DNA of 64,000 nt from Serinicoccus marinus DSM 15273 (GCF_008386315.1 NZ_CP043808.1:558001-622000), one strand, 5' to 3'; positions 34,660 through 44,548 are shown, numbered from the stretch's first letter. Notes: generated from the letters alone by a model not told the origin. Numbers and translations are program-made.

Positions 34660-35424
34660 ATGCCGACGCCGAGGGACCTGGTCTACCGGGCCTACAACTC
34701 ATCGCTGCGCCGGCACCTGCCCGACGAACGGCTCCCGCGTCACATCGGGGTCATGCTCGACGGCAACCGCCGTTGGGCCCGGCGGCGAGGGGCGCAGACC
34801 GCGGACGGGCACCGTGCGGGGGCGGAGAACATCGCGCCCTTCCTGGGGTGGTGCGAGGAGGCCCGGGTCGAGGTCGTGACCCTCTGGCTGCTCTCGACGG
34901 ACAACCTCAACCGCGCCGCGGGGGAGCTCGAGCCGCTGCTGACCATCATCGAGGGGGTGGTGCAGCAGCTCGCCTCGACCGGGCGCTGGCGCGTGCGGGT
35001 CGTCGGTGCCCTCGACCTGCTGCCTCAGGAGACCGCCGACCGGCTCACCGAGGCCGCTGCGCTGACCGACGACATCGACGCCATGGTCGTCAACGTGGCG
35101 ATCGGCTACGGCGGGCGCCGGGAGATCGCCGACGCCGTGCGCTCGCTCCTCCGGGACGCCGCCGCGTCCGGAGCCTCGCTCGAGGAGGTCGCCAGCACGG
35201 TGACCGTGGAGGACATCGCCGGGCATCTCTACACCCGCGGCCTGCCGGACCCCGACCTGGTGATCCGCACCTCGGGCGAGCAGCGGCTCGGCGGCTTCCT
35301 GCTGTGGCAGAGCGCGCACAGCGAGTTCTACTTCTGCGAGGCCTTCTGGCCCGACTTCCGCAAGGTCGACTTCCTGCGCGCGCTGCGGGCCTACGCCGAG
35401 CGCGAGCGGCGCTTCGGCAGCTGA
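34660..35424 (+). CDS. cis-prenyl (isoprenyl) diphosphate synthase, UppS family
   Basis: Adds isopentenyl units in cis to make polyprenyl diphosphates for cell-wall carrier lipid. The catalytic loop [19 protein letters not shown] has the essential Asp. [56 protein letters not shown] and [19 protein letters not shown] are standard motifs. At 254 residues it could be the short-chain (Z-farnesyl) type or the long-chain type; mycobacteria have one of each. ATG 34660 is supported by the TAGGTT box and absence of a leader. Confidence 0.93.
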   Translation: MPTPRDLVYRAYNSSLRRHLPDERLPRHIGVMLDGNRRWARRRGAQTADGHRAGAENIAPFLGWCEEARVEVVTLWLLSTDNLNRAAGELEPLLTIIEGVVQQLASTGRWRVRVVGALDLLPQETADRLTEAAALTDDIDAMVVNVAIGYGGRREIADAVRSLLRDAAASGASLEEVASTVTVEDIAGHLYTRGLPDPDLVIRTSGEQRLGGFLLWQSAHSEFYFCEAFWPDFRKVDFLRALRAYAERERRFGS

Positions 35425-35484
35425 GCGACACGCCGCCGCAGCGCGTAGGCGGGACCTGGCTCCCGGCATACCGTCGAGGCAGAC

Positions 35485-35504
35485 GCGGGGCACCCCCGCC
35501 CCGC
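35485..35504 (+). terminator. hairpin after the cis-prenyltransferase gene
   Basis: GCGGGGC and GCCCCGC form a 7-bp stem around ACCCCC. It stands 60 bases after the gene and has no T run. Flanking AGGC and GCCT bases may extend it. The rest of the 218-base gap to phoH shows no other clear element. Confidence 0.4.
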
Positions 35505-35642
35505 CTCTCGGGAGGCCCACCACATGGAGCTCTGGCTCTGGCGGAGGGCCGGTACCGGCCTACGTCGTGGCGTGGCCCGGTCCCGGACCGCCCACCGCCT
35601 GCGACGCGCAGCCCACCGGCGCGCGTCCCCCTGGGAGTCAGC

Positions 35643-37015
35643 ATGAGCATCAGCCGTCCCGTCTCGACCGCCGACCTGCTGGACGAGGCCGTCACCCCCT
35701 TCGACGCACTGCCGGAGACCGGCCGCAAGACCTACGTCCTGGACACCTCCGTGCTGCTGTCCGACCCGCGGGCGCTGCTGCGCTTCGCCGAGCACGAGGT
35801 CGTCCTGCCGGTGGTGGTCATCTCCGAGCTGGAGGGCAAGCGGCACCACCCGGAGCTCGGGTATTTCGCGCGCCAGGCGCTGCGGATGCTCGACGACCTG
35901 CGGGTCGCCCACGGCACCCTGAGCGAGCCGGTGCCGGTGGGGCAGCCGGGGGCAGCCTGCGGGTCGAGCTCAACCACACCGACCCGACCGCCCTGCCCGC
36001 CGGCTTCCGGCTCGGGGACAACGACACCCGGATCCTCGCCGTGGCGGCCAACCTGGCCGGCGAGGGCCAGGACGTCACCGTCGTCAGCAAGGACCTGCCG
36101 ATGCGGGTCAAGGCGTCGTCGGTCGGTCTGGACGCGCAGGAGTACCGCGCCGAGCTCGCGGTCGACAGCGGCTGGACCGGCATGGCCGAGATCGAGGTCG
36201 ACGACGAGCAGATGCGCCAGCTCTACGACACCGGCCGGCTGGAGCATCCCGGGGCGGTGCAGATGCGCACCCACACCGGGTTGACCATCCTCGGCGCCTC
36301 GGGCAGCGCCCTGGGCCGGGTGGCGCCCGACCACACCGTGCGTCTGGTGCGCGGTGACCGGGACGCCTTCGGTCTGCACGGCCGCTCGGCCGAGCAGCGC
36401 ATCGCGCTGGACCTGCTGCTCGACCCCGACGTCGGCATCGTGAGCCTCGGTGGACGCGCGGGCACCGGCAAGAGCGCGCTGGCGCTGTGCGCTGGGCTCG
36501 AGGCGGTCATGGAGCGTCGCCAGCACCGCAAGGTCATCGTCTTCCGTCCGCTCTACGCCGTCGGCGGCCAGGAGCTGGGCTACCTGCCGGGCAGCGAGAA
36601 CGACAAGATGGGGCCCTGGGCGCAGGCGGTCTTCGACACCCTGGGCGCGGTGGTCTCCACGGAGGTCGTCGAGGAGATCCTCGACCGCGACATGCTCGAG
36701 GTGCTTCCCCTCACCCACATCCGCGGTCGCTCCCTGCACGACGCCTTCGTCATCGTGGACGAGGCGCAGAGCCTGGAGCGCAACGTGCTGCTCACCGTGC
36801 TGTCCCGGATCGGCCAGAGCTCCCGGGTCGTCCTCACGCACGACGTGGCCCAGCGGGACAACCTGCGCGTCGGGCGCCACGACGGGGTGGCCGCCGTGAT
36901 CGAGGCGCTCAAGGGGCATCCGCTCTTCGCCCACGTCACGCTGCACCGCAGCGAGCGCAGCCCGATCGCCGCCTTGGTGACCGAGATGCTGGAGGGCCCA
37001 GAGGCGCTGCTGTGA
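35643..37015 (+). CDS. PIN-PhoH fusion ATPase, one frameshift
   Basis: A protein of about 457 residues joining an N-terminal PIN-type RNase domain ([37 protein letters not shown]) to a C-terminal PhoH ATPase (Walker [14 protein letters not shown], Walker [34 protein letters not shown]). Such PIN-PhoH proteins act as ATP-driven RNA-unwinding ribonucleases. One G seems missing from the G run at 35948-35952; restored, the protein reads [23 protein letters not shown] 35643 follows a GGGAG site. The next gene starts 236 bases downstream after a complex intergenic region. Confidence 0.9.
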
Positions 37016-37030
37016 CGGGCGTGCCTGAGT

Positions 37031-37154
37031 GTGAAGTCACAGACGTCACACCGGCCTCATGTCGGTGTGACCTTCACCACGTCTCGCCCTGAGGGTTTGA
37101 CGTGAGGCCGTGCTGCCCGGCACGGTAGTGGGGTTACATCACGTTTTGGTAACG
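37031..37154 (+). promoter_or_regulatory. repeat-rich control region before the transglycosylase gene
   Basis: Two direct GTCACA hexamers lie 9 bases apart (37036-37041 and 37045-37050). GTCACACCG pairs with CGGTGTGAC (37063-37071), flanked by GTGAAG and CTTCAC. A second hairpin is CCGTGC/GCACGG (37108-37125). GTTAC and GTAAC face each other at about 37133-37154 around ATCACGTTTTG. GTCACA and GTTAC-type repeats resemble sites reported for the response regulator MtrA, which controls cell-wall hydrolase genes in actinobacteria; that link is inference. The remaining 97 bases to the start contain the ribosome site GAGGAAGAG. Confidence 0.5.
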
Positions 37155-37251
37155 CCGCGCGGGCCCCGATCGTCCCTGTGATCCACCCCCCTGAGGGCCC
37201 GGCAGCCATGAGCGAGAGCGGCGAGCCGTCCGAGTGAGGAAGAGCTGTCCC

Positions 37252-38192
37252 ATGAGCCATGCCCCCATGACCGATGACCAGAAGGCCCGCCACACGCGAG
37301 GCCGCCGGATGAGCCCCGCGGCGATCGCCGTGACGGCCTCGATCGCCGCCGGATCGCTCGGCCTGGCGACCTACGCGGCCACCGCGGGCTCCGGCCCCCC
37401 GCCGCCGAGGGCCACAACGAGGCGCTGCGGGCCTCGGTCGGCCAGTTCTCCCCGACCGTCGCTGCCGACGCCGTCGCCGCGCTGAGCGAGGTCGCCGGTG
37501 AGGAGTCGACCGGGATGTTCGCGCAGCTGCGCGAGGTGCGCGCCGACCAGGACGCCGCCCTGAGCGTGTCGACCGGCATCCGGGACGAGAGCCTGTCCAC
37601 CGTCCGGGACGCCTCCGACGCCGTGGTGAAGGCGCGCGCCGAGGAGCGCCGTGCCGAGGCCGAGAAGGCCGCCCGTGAGGCCGCGGAGAAGGCGGCGCGC
37701 GAGGCCGAGGCCGCCGAGGCCGCTGCCGCGGAGCGCGCGGCCGAGCAGGAGCAGGCCGCCTCCCGTGACCAGGAGCGCGCGGCCGCCGAGCCGGAGCCGG
37801 AGCCGGAGCCCGAGCCCGTGGCGCAGCCGGAGCCCGAGCCCGTGGCGCAGCCGGAGCCCGAGCCCGAGCCGGAGCCCGCCCCCGTCTACAGCGGTGACGC
37901 CCGCGGCATCGCGCAGTCGATGCTCGGCAGCTACGGCTGGGGCATGGACCAGTGGAGCTGCCTGGACTCGCTGTGGCAGAAGGAGTCCGGCTGGAACCAC
38001 ACCGCGATGAACCCCAGCTCGGGCGCCTACGGCATCCCGCAGTCCCTCCCGGGCAACAAGATGGCCTCGGCCGGTGCCGACTGGCAGACCAACCCGGCCA
38101 CCCAGATCGAGTGGGGCCTGGGCTACATCTCCGGCCGCTACGGCTCGCCCTGCGCCGCCTGGGCCCACTCCCAGGCCGTGAACTGGTACTGA
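37252..38192 (+). CDS. secreted lytic transglycosylase-like protein, one frameshift
   Basis: Cell-wall hydrolase of about 313 residues. The N terminus has a signal anchor (AAIAVTASIAAGSLGLATYA) after a basic stretch. An Ala/Glu-rich coiled coil follows (AEKAAREAAEKAAREAEAAE), then a Pro-Glu linker (EPEPEPVAQPEPEPVAQPEP). The C-terminal 95 residues form a compact transglycosylase domain: LDSLWQKESGWNHTAMNPSS with the catalytic Glu, GAYGIPQSLPGNKMASAG and WGLGYISGRYGSPCAAWAH. One C appears missing from the C run near 37396, which breaks the frame after the signal. ATG 37252 follows GAGGAAGAG. The upstream repeats suggest control with cell division or resuscitation. Confidence 0.88.
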
Positions 38193-38217
38193 GCCGGTCC
38201 CGGCATACCTGACAGCA

Positions 38218-38245
38218 CCCCCGGTCGCGCCGCGGCCGGGGGTTT
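38218..38245 (+). terminator. intrinsic terminator after the transglycosylase gene
   Basis: CCCCCGG and CCGGGGG form a 7-bp stem, extended by partly paired inner bases, followed by TTTGT. It starts 26 bases after the stop codon and overlaps the approach to the DUF1206 gene. Confidence 0.75.
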
Positions 38246-38248
38246 GTC

Positions 38249-39070
38249 ATGCTCTGCCGCGTGGGCAACGACATCGTGGACGAAGGATCGCGCCGGGCAC
38301 GTCAGGTGGCGGACCACCCGTGGCTGGAGAAGGTGGCCAGGGTCGGCTTCGCGGCCAGCGGGCTCATCCACCTGGTGCTCGGATGGATCGCCGGCCGGGT
38401 CGCCCTCGGCAGCGGCGGGGAGGCGGACACCAGCGGCGCCATCACGACGGTGCGTGAGGCCCCGGCCGGTCCGCTCCTGCTCTGGATCTGCGTCCTCGGC
38501 TTCGTCGCGCTCGCGCTCTTCCAGCTGCTCGACGGGATCTTCGGTGATGGCGAGACGGGTGACCGGGTCAAGGCCGCGGGCAAGGGCGTCCTGTATGCCG
38601 CTCTCGGCGTGATCTCGGTCCGCTTCGCGGTCGGTGGGGGCAGCTCGGGCGGTCAGGAGTCCAGCACCGACATCACCCAGCGGTTGATGGAGATGCCCGC
38701 GGGTCGCCTCCTCGTCGGCGCGGTGGCGCTCGGTGTCATCGCCGTCGGCGGCTACCACGTCTACAAGGGCTTCACGAAGAAGTTCCTCGAGGACCTGTCC
38801 GCCACCGGTGGCGGCAGCCTCGGCACCGGTGTGACGGTGGCCGGCATGATCGGCTACGTCGCCAAGGGAGTGGCCCTGCTGGTCGTCGGCGGCCTCTTCG
38901 GCCTCGCGGCGTGGCAGGCCGACCCGGACGAGGCCCAGGGGATGGACGGCGCCCTCAAGACGCTCGCCGAGCAGCCCTTCGGCACCGTCCTGCTCCTCCT
39001 CGTCGCGGTGGGCCTGGCGCTCTACGGCGTCTACAGCTTCGCCCGCGCCCGGTATGCCCGCATGGACTGA
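38249..39070 (+). CDS. DUF1206 membrane protein
   Basis: A 273-residue protein with three repeated two-helix units, as in DUF1206: KVARVGFAASGLIHLVLGWI, VKAAGKGVLYAALGVISVRF and TVAGMIGYVAKGVALLVVGG, each starting with a similar G-x3-G/H pattern. Function unknown. It may start at the ATG 38249 or at GTG 38261, which would place the start farther from the preceding terminator. Confidence 0.88.
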   Translation: MLCRVGNDIVDEGSRRARQVADHPWLEKVARVGFAASGLIHLVLGWIAGRVALGSGGEADTSGAITTVREAPAGPLLLWICVLGFVALALFQLLDGIFGDGETGDRVKAAGKGVLYAALGVISVRFAVGGGSSGGQESSTDITQRLMEMPAGRLLVGAVALGVIAVGGYHVYKGFTKKFLEDLSATGGGSLGTGVTVAGMIGYVAKGVALLVVGGLFGLAAWQADPDEAQGMDGALKTLAEQPFGTVLLLLVAVGLALYGVYSFARARYARMD

Positions 39071-39083
39071 CCCCTCCACCACC

Positions 39084-39148
39084 CTGAGCAAGGAAGCCTG
39101 CTTCGGACAAGGCAATATCCCCTGTCTTGCGAAGACATCTTTGCTCAG
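39084..39148. repeat. 65-bp imperfect palindrome with 8-bp ends
   Basis: CTGAGCAA (39084-39091) and TTGCTCAG (39141-39148) are exact inverted ends. Inside, CTTCG and CGAAG and ACAAGG and CCTGTCTTG give further partial pairing around AATATCCCC. The segment is clearly less GC-rich than its flanks. It lies tail to tail between the DUF1206 gene and the minus-strand genes, so it may be a two-way terminator or a relic of a small mobile element. Its right end covers the stop of the 44-residue gene. Confidence 0.6.
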
Positions 39149-39279
39149 GTCGGGATGGAGTCGGGGCCGGCGTAAGGGCCGGGGACGAGATCGTCGATGC
39201 CCAGGGTGGTCGTCGCCAGCGCGACATAGCTCAGCGTGCTGGCCACCCAGAAGGGGCGGAAGGTCGTGGGGAGGGCCAC
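39145..39279 (-). CDS. small membrane peptide, 44 aa
   Basis: A short frame on the minus strand, 7 bases after the coaA stop, starting with GTG 39279: MALPTTFRPFWVASTLSYVA and onward to DSIPT. It has one hydrophobic segment (FWVASTLSYVALATTTLGI) and a Pro/Gly/Asp-rich tail. Nearly every codon ends in G or C, as in genes here. No family is recognised. The ribosome site is weak, and the peptide may be translated by coupling from coaA. Confidence 0.45.
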   Translation of the reverse strand: MALPTTFRPFWVASTLSYVALATTTLGIDDLVPGPYAGPDSIPT

Positions 39280-39286
39280 GGCTCGC

Positions 39287-40243
39287 TCAGAGGCGACGGA
39301 GCCGGACGCGGTCGACGCTGTGGTCGGCGCCCTTGAGCAGCACGAGGGTCGCGCGGCTGCGGGTGGGGAGGATGTTGTCGACGAGGTTGGGGGCGTTGAT
39401 CGTGTCCCAGATGTTCTCCGCGATGTCCACGGCGGCGTCGTCGGTGAGCGAGGCATACCGGTGGAAGTGCGAGTCCGGGTCGGCGAAGGCGGTACGCCGC
39501 AGCTCGAGGAAGCGGTCGACGTACCACCGCTTGATGTCCCCGACGTGGGCGTCGACGTAGACGGAGAAGTCGAAGAAGTCGCTCACCGCCAGACCGGGGC
39601 GGCCGTCGTCGTGCGGGCGCGGCGGCTGCAGGACGTTCAGTCCTTCGACGATGAGGACGTCCGGCCGGCGCACCACGATCTGCTCGTCGGGCACGATGTC
39701 GTAGACGAGGTGGCTGTAGACCGGGGCCCGCACCTCGGCCCTGCCTGCCTTGACCTCGCTCACGAAGCGCAGCAGCGCCCGCCGGTCGTAGGACTCGGGG
39801 AAGCCCTTGCGCGGCATGAGGTTGCGGCGGGCCAGCACCTCGTTGGGGAAGAGGAAACCGTCGGTGGTGACCAGGTCCACCTGCGGCGCGGACTCCCAGC
39901 GCGAGATGAGCTCCTTGAGGATACGGGCGGTCGTCGACTTGCCCACCGCCACCGAGCCGGCGACGCCGATGACGAAGGGCGTCCGCTCGTGCCCCTCGTC
40001 GAGGAAGTCGCTCGTCACCTGGTGCAGCCGCCCGGTCGCCCGTTCGTAGAACGACAGCAGCCGGCTGATGGGCAGGTAGACCTGCTCCACCTCGGCGAGG
40101 TCGAGGCGCTCCCCGAGACCCCGCAAGCGCTCGACGTCGGCGGCGTCCAGCCGCATCGGGTGCTCCTCGCGCAGCCGGGCCCAGTCACCCCGGTCCAGCT
40201 CGACATACGGGGACGGTATGCCCGAGCTTCCCTGCGCACCCAT
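39287..40243 (-). CDS. coaA: type I pantothenate kinase
   Basis: Phosphorylates pantothenate, the first step of coenzyme A synthesis. The P-loop is [53 protein letters not shown] and [11 protein letters not shown] are CoaA hallmarks. It has 318 residues, typical of type I. ATG 40243 is preferred; ATG 40252 is also possible. It is divergent from glmS, 98 bases apart. Confidence 0.96.
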   Translation of the reverse strand: MGAQGSSGIPSPYVELDRGDWARLREEHPMRLDAADVERLRGLGERLDLAEVEQVYLPISRLLSFYERATGRLHQVTSDFLDEGHERTPFVIGVAGSVAVGKSTTARILKELISRWESAPQVDLVTTDGFLFPNEVLARRNLMPRKGFPESYDRRALLRFVSEVKAGRAEVRAPVYSHLVYDIVPDEQIVVRRPDVLIVEGLNVLQPPRPHDDGRPGLAVSDFFDFSVYVDAHVGDIKRWYVDRFLELRRTAFADPDSHFHRYASLTDDAAVDIAENIWDTINAPNLVDNILPTRSRATLVLLKGADHSVDRVRLRRL

Positions 40244-40328
40244 GACCGGCATTGTGCCAAGCGCGGCGGCGCGAGGCGGACGGGCGTGCCGGGCCGCGGC
40301 AGATGCCGTGCGGGCGGGGGCAGACACG

Positions 40329-40334
40329 TAGGCT
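40329..40334 (+). promoter_or_regulatory. -10 box for a leaderless glmS mRNA
   Basis: TAGGCT ends 7 bases before the glmS ATG at 40342. No ribosome binding site is seen, so a leaderless transcript is likely. There is no glmS ribozyme-like leader. Confidence 0.5.
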
Positions 40335-40341
40335 TGCCCCC

Positions 40342-42199
40342 ATGTGCGGAATCGTCGGATATGTGGGTCCTCGGACCAGCGAGAAGGCCCTCGACGTCGT
40401 CATGGAGGGACTCGGGCGGCTGGAGTACCGCGGCTACGACTCGGCCGGTGTCGCCGTGGTCGAGCAGGGCGGTGTGGGCACGCGCAAGCGGGCCGGCAAG
40501 CTGACCAACCTGAGCCAGGCCCTGGTCGAGGCGCCGCTCCCGGAGACGGCGACCGCGATCGGGCACACCCGGTGGGCCACCCACGGGGGCCCGACCGACG
40601 CCAACGCCCACCCGCACCGAGGGGGGTCCGGCGGCAAGCTGGCGCTCGTCCACAACGGGATCATCGAGAACTTCCACGCGCTGAAGCAGTCGCTGCTCGC
40701 CGACGGGGTCGACTTCTCCTCCGAGACGGACACCGAGGTCGTCGCGCACCTGCTCGACCGGGCCTTCGCGGGGTCCGGCGACCTCACCGAGGCCATGCGC
40801 GAGGTCGTCGGCACGCTCGAGGGCGCCTTCACCCTGCTGGCGGTCCACGCCGACCAGCCGGACGTCGTCGTCGGGGCCCGCCGCAACAGCCCGCTCGTCG
40901 TCGGGCTCGGGGAGGGCGAGAACTACCTGGGGTCCGACGTGGCCGCCTTCATCGGGCACACCCGGCAGGCGCTGGAGCTGGGCCAGGACCAGATCGTCAC
41001 GATCACCCCGGACTCCTGCTCGATCGTCAACTTCGACGGCTCGCCCAGCGAGGGCAAGGCCTACGAGGTCACCTGGGACCGCCGCCGCGGAGAAGGGCGG
41101 CTACGAGACCTTCATGGAGAAGGAGATCCACGAGCAGCCGCACGCGGTGGGTGACACCCTGCTCGGGCGCACCGATGCCGAGGGCAACCTCATGCTCGAC
41201 GAGCTGCACATCCCGGTGGAGGAGCTCCGCGCCGTCGACAAGATCGTCATCGTGGCCTGCGGCACCGCGTCCTACGCCGGCATGGTCGCGAAGTACGCCA
41301 TCGAGCGGTGGACCCGCATCCCGGTCGAGGTCGAGCTCGCCCACGAGTTCCGCTACCGCGACCCGGTCATCGACGCGCGCACGCTGGTCGTGTCGATCTC
41401 CCAGTCGGGTGAGACCATGGACACCCTCATGGCGGTCCGGCACGCCAAGGAGCTGGGCGCCAAGACGGTCTCGATCTGCAACACCCACGGCTCGACGATC
41501 CCGCGGGAGTCCGACGCCGTCCTCTACACCCACGCCGGTCCGGAGATCGCGGTCGCCTCGACCAAGGCCTTCCTGGCCCAGATCACCGCCTCCTACGTGC
41601 TCGGGCTCTTCCTCACCTCGCTGCGCGGCGAGTCCTACGGCCGCAGCGCCGCGGAGATCATGGCCGAGCTGCAGGGCATCCCGGACAAGATCGAGCAGCT
41701 GCTGGGCACCATGGACCGGGTCGAGGAGATCGCCTACTTCATGGCCGACTCCCGGTCGGTCCTCTTCCTCGGCCGGCACGTCGGCTACCCCATCGCGATG
41801 GAGGGGGCGCTCAAGCTCAAGGAGCTCGCCTACATCCACGCCGAGGGCTTCGCCGCCGGGGAGCTCAAGCACGGGCCGATCGCCCTCATCGAGCCCGGTC
41901 AGCCGGTCTTCGTGGTCGTGCCCTCCCCGGACAGCGAGCACGGGCTGCACGGCAAGGTCGTCTCCAACATCCAGGAGATCCGCGCCCGCGGGGCGCGCAC
42001 CCTGGTCATCGCCGAGGAGGGCGACGACGACGTCGTGCCCTTCGCCGACGAGGTCATCCGGGTGCCGCGGACCTCGCCGCTGCTGGCGCCGCTGCTCACC
42101 GTCGTCCCGCTGCAGGTCTTCGCGCTGCACCTGTCGACCGCCAAGGGTCTGGACGTCGACCAACCGCGCAACCTGGCCAAGTCGGTCACCGTCGAGTAG
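40342..42199 (+). CDS. glmS: glutamine--fructose-6-phosphate aminotransferase, one frameshift
   Basis: Makes glucosamine-6-phosphate, the entry to peptidoglycan precursors. The N-terminal glutaminase begins [20 protein letters not shown] with Cys2 as nucleophile; [18 protein letters not shown] and HNGIIENF follow. The isomerase half has two SIS domains: [53 protein letters not shown] and the end [15 protein letters not shown]. The frame breaks in a GCC/CGC run near 41085-41092, where two bases appear missing or one extra; on either side the protein is intact. glmS is normally essential, so a sequence error is likely. acpS and nnr follow on the same strand. Confidence 0.95.
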
Positions 42200-42233
42200 G
42201 CGGGGTCGTGGGTGTGCGGACCGGTGGTGCCCG

Positions 42234-42611
42234 GTGATCGTCGGCGTCGGGATCGACGTCGTCGACATCGCGCGCTTCGCCGCGCGGCTGGACGCCAACG
42301 CCCGGCTCGGTGAACGGCTCTTCACAGCCCAGGAGCTGGGCCTGCGCCCCGAGTCGATGGCGGCCCGTTTCGCCGCCAAGGAGGCGCTGGCCAAGGCGCT
42401 GGGTGCCCCGGTCGGGCTGCGCTGGACCGACGCGTGGGTGCAGCGCGACGAGGCCGGCCGCCCCCACCTGCGCACCGAGGGCACGGTCCGCGCCCGGGCG
42501 GACCAGCTCGGCGTCACCCGCCTGCACGTCTCGCTCTCGCACGACGCCGGAGTCGCCTCCGCCGTGGTGATCGCCGAGGCCGATCCCGTCCCCACCCCCA
42601 CAGGAGGCTGA
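42234..42611 (+). CDS. acpS: holo-[acyl-carrier-protein] synthase
   Basis: Transfers phosphopantetheine from CoA to acyl carrier protein. Motifs: VIVGVGIDVVDIARFAARLD with the Mg-binding Asp, FTAQELGLRP, AARFAAKEALAKALGAP and HVSLSHDAGVASAVVIAE. GTG at 42234 is used. The length of 125 residues is standard. It sits between glmS and nnr, which starts 1 base after its stop, the usual actinobacterial order. Confidence 0.95.
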   Translation: MIVGVGIDVVDIARFAARLDANARLGERLFTAQELGLRPESMAARFAAKEALAKALGAPVGLRWTDAWVQRDEAGRPHLRTEGTVRARADQLGVTRLHVSLSHDAGVASAVVIAEADPVPTPTGG

Positions 42612-42612
42612 C

Positions 42613-44106
42613 ATGCTCCAGGCGTATGCCGTGCCCGACGTCCGCGAGGCCGAGGCCCGGGTGCTGGAGAGCTCGGCCGAGGGAGAGCTCATGCTCCGCG
42701 CCGCCCGGGGTCTGGCCGATGTCGTTCTCGCCCGCTGCGAGGAGCGCGGGGCGCACCGGGTCGTGGTGCTGGCCGGACCCGGCCACAACGGGGGCGACGC
42801 CCTGCACGCCGCGGCGATGCTGAGCGACCACGCCGAGGTCGCGGTCGTCGGTCTGGCCGCCGAGCTGCACGCCGGGGCCGAGCAGGCCGCGCGCTCGGCC
42901 GGGGTGGTGATGGAGGCGGTGGACCCCGACCTCGCCGAGGTGCCCGAGGCGGTCCACGCGCTACTCGCTGGCGCCGACGTCGTCGTGGACGGCCTGCTCG
43001 GCCTGGGCGGGCGACCGGGGCTGCAGGGCGCGATGCGGGCCGTGCTCGACGCTGTGCCGGACGCGGCATACCTCGTCGCCGTCGATCTGCCCAGCGGCGC
43101 CGACCCCGAGGGCGCGGCACCTCTCGAGGACTGCGTCCACGCCGACGAGACCGTCACCTTCGCGGTCCCCAAGCCGGTGCACCTGCTGCCGGTGACGGCG
43201 CCGGCGGTCGGGAGGCTGACCGTGGTCGACATCGGCGTCCGCCTGGACACCGAGCCGGTCGCGGAGCGGCTGCTGCCCGAGGACGTCGCCGGGCTGTGGC
43301 CGGTGCCCACGGCCTCGGACGACAAGTACCGCCGGGGCGTGCTCGGGGTGATCGCCGGCAGCGCCGACTACCCGGGTGCTGCCGTGCTGTGCACCACCGC
43401 CGCGCTGGAGGCCGGGGTGGGCATGGTGCGCTACCTCGGCCCGGACCCGGTGCGCGACCTCGTCCTGGCCGCCTGCCCCGAGGTCGTCCCCGGGCAGGGG
43501 CGGATCCAGGCGATGGTCATGGGGCCGGGGGTGCCGGTGCAGGGCGGGGAGACCGGGGACCGCCGGCAGATCCAGTGGTTCCGGCAGGCACTGGCCAGCG
43601 ACGTCCCGCTCGTCGTCGACGCGGGCGCGCTCCAGCTGCTCGGTCACTGGCAGCGCACCGGGCACCTGCGGTGCGAGGCCCCCACCCTGCTGACCCCGCA
43701 CGCCGGTGAGCTCGCGAGCCTGCTCACCGAGCTGCGCGACGAGGAGGTCTCGCGGGAGCAGGTGGAGGCCGAACCGGTCCGGCACGCCCGGCGCGCGGCC
43801 CGCTCGACCGGCGCGGTGGTGCTGCTCAAGGGGGCCACCACGGTGATCGCCGACCCGGACCCCGGCGTCCCGGTGCGCACGCAGACCGACGCGCCGGCCT
43901 GGCTGTCCACCGCCGGCGCGGGGGACGTGCTCGCGGGCCTCTGCGGGGCGTTGCTCGCGGCCGGGCTGTCCCCGCGCGACGCCGGGTCCCTCGGCGCCCT
44001 CGTGCACGGGAGGGCGGCGCACCGGGCCAACCCGGGTGGGCCCGTCCGGGCCACCGCGGTGGCCCGGGCGATCCCGGGCGTGGTCAGCGAGCTGCTGCGT
44101 CGCTGA
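42613..44106 (+). CDS. nnr: bifunctional NAD(P)H-hydrate epimerase/dehydratase
   Basis: Repairs damaged NAD(P)H hydrates. Residues 1-215 are the YjeF_N epimerase (GPGHNGGDALHAAAMLSD, VDLPSGADPEG, TFAVPKPVHLLP). Residues 225-497 are the ribokinase-like ADP-dependent dehydratase (KYRRGVLGVIAGSADYPGAA, LLTPHAGELASLLTEL, LKGATTVIADPD and STAGAGDVLAGLCGALLAAG with the catalytic Asp). ATG 42613 follows AGGAGGCTGAC, which spans the acpS stop. Its end overlaps the convergent Fur-family gene by 23 bases. Confidence 0.95.
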   Translation: MLQAYAVPDVREAEARVLESSAEGELMLRAARGLADVVLARCEERGAHRVVVLAGPGHNGGDALHAAAMLSDHAEVAVVGLAAELHAGAEQAARSAGVVMEAVDPDLAEVPEAVHALLAGADVVVDGLLGLGGRPGLQGAMRAVLDAVPDAAYLVAVDLPSGADPEGAAPLEDCVHADETVTFAVPKPVHLLPVTAPAVGRLTVVDIGVRLDTEPVAERLLPEDVAGLWPVPTASDDKYRRGVLGVIAGSADYPGAAVLCTTAALEAGVGMVRYLGPDPVRDLVLAACPEVVPGQGRIQAMVMGPGVPVQGGETGDRRQIQWFRQALASDVPLVVDAGALQLLGHWQRTGHLRCEAPTLLTPHAGELASLLTELRDEEVSREQVEAEPVRHARRAARSTGAVVLLKGATTVIADPDPGVPVRTQTDAPAWLSTAGAGDVLAGLCGALLAAGLSPRDAGSLGALVHGRAAHRANPGGPVRATAVARAIPGVVSELLRR

Positions 44107-44548
44107 CGGGTGACCTGCCCGCGCAGCGCGGGCAGGTGACGGACAGTGCCGAGTGCCCGAGCCTTGGTTCGAACCCCAGGCTGCGGAGGTGGTCGGCCAC
44201 CGGTGCCACGACCTCGGCGGGCAGGTCGACGACCGTGCCGCACGCCGAGCACGCCGCGTGCGCGTGGGGACGCCCCGTGACCTCGGCGGAGAAGTGGAAG
44301 CCGGGCTCGGCGTGGTCCACGTGGACGTGGCTGAGCACCCCGACGGCGCACAGGCTCTCCAGCGTCCGGTAGGTCGTCGACAGGTGCGGAGCACCCTCCT
44401 CGCCCAGCGCCTCGTGGATCTGGGCCGCCGTCGGGTGACCACCCAACCGGGCGAGCGCACCGAGGATCTGCTCGCGTGCGGCGGTCAGGCGACCCCCACG
44501 CCGCCGGAGGAGGGCGACGGCCTCGGCGACCAGGTCCGGGTGGTGCAT
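44084..44548 (-). CDS. Fur-family metalloregulator
   Basis: A 154-residue metal-dependent repressor. The winged helix spans RLTAAREQILGALARLGGHP and LSTTYRTLESLCAVGVLSHV. The dimer domain has HVHVDHAEPGFHF, the first structural zinc pair ACSACGTV and a second CxxC in VTCPRCAGR. It could be FurB/Zur, FurA or another type; the two CxxC pairs are compatible with a zinc-site Zur or PerR-like member. It is divergent from a VOC gene with 62 bases between. Confidence 0.9.
   Translation of the reverse strand: MHHPDLVAEAVALLRRRGGRLTAAREQILGALARLGGHPTAAQIHEALGEEGAPHLSTTYRTLESLCAVGVLSHVHVDHAEPGFHFSAEVTGRPHAHAACSACGTVVDLPAEVVAPVADHLRSLGFEPRLGHSALSVTCPRCAGRSPVSDAAAR

Noticed and set aside
37016..37251. 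A ydaO-type (c-di-AMP) riboswitch, often found before actinobacterial wall hydrolase genes
   Set aside because: I could not find its conserved core strands; only simple hairpins and short repeats are visible.
40244..40341. A glmS ribozyme before glmS
   Set aside because: The TAGGCT box only 7 bases before the ATG leaves no leader, and this ribozyme is typical of Firmicutes rather than actinobacteria.
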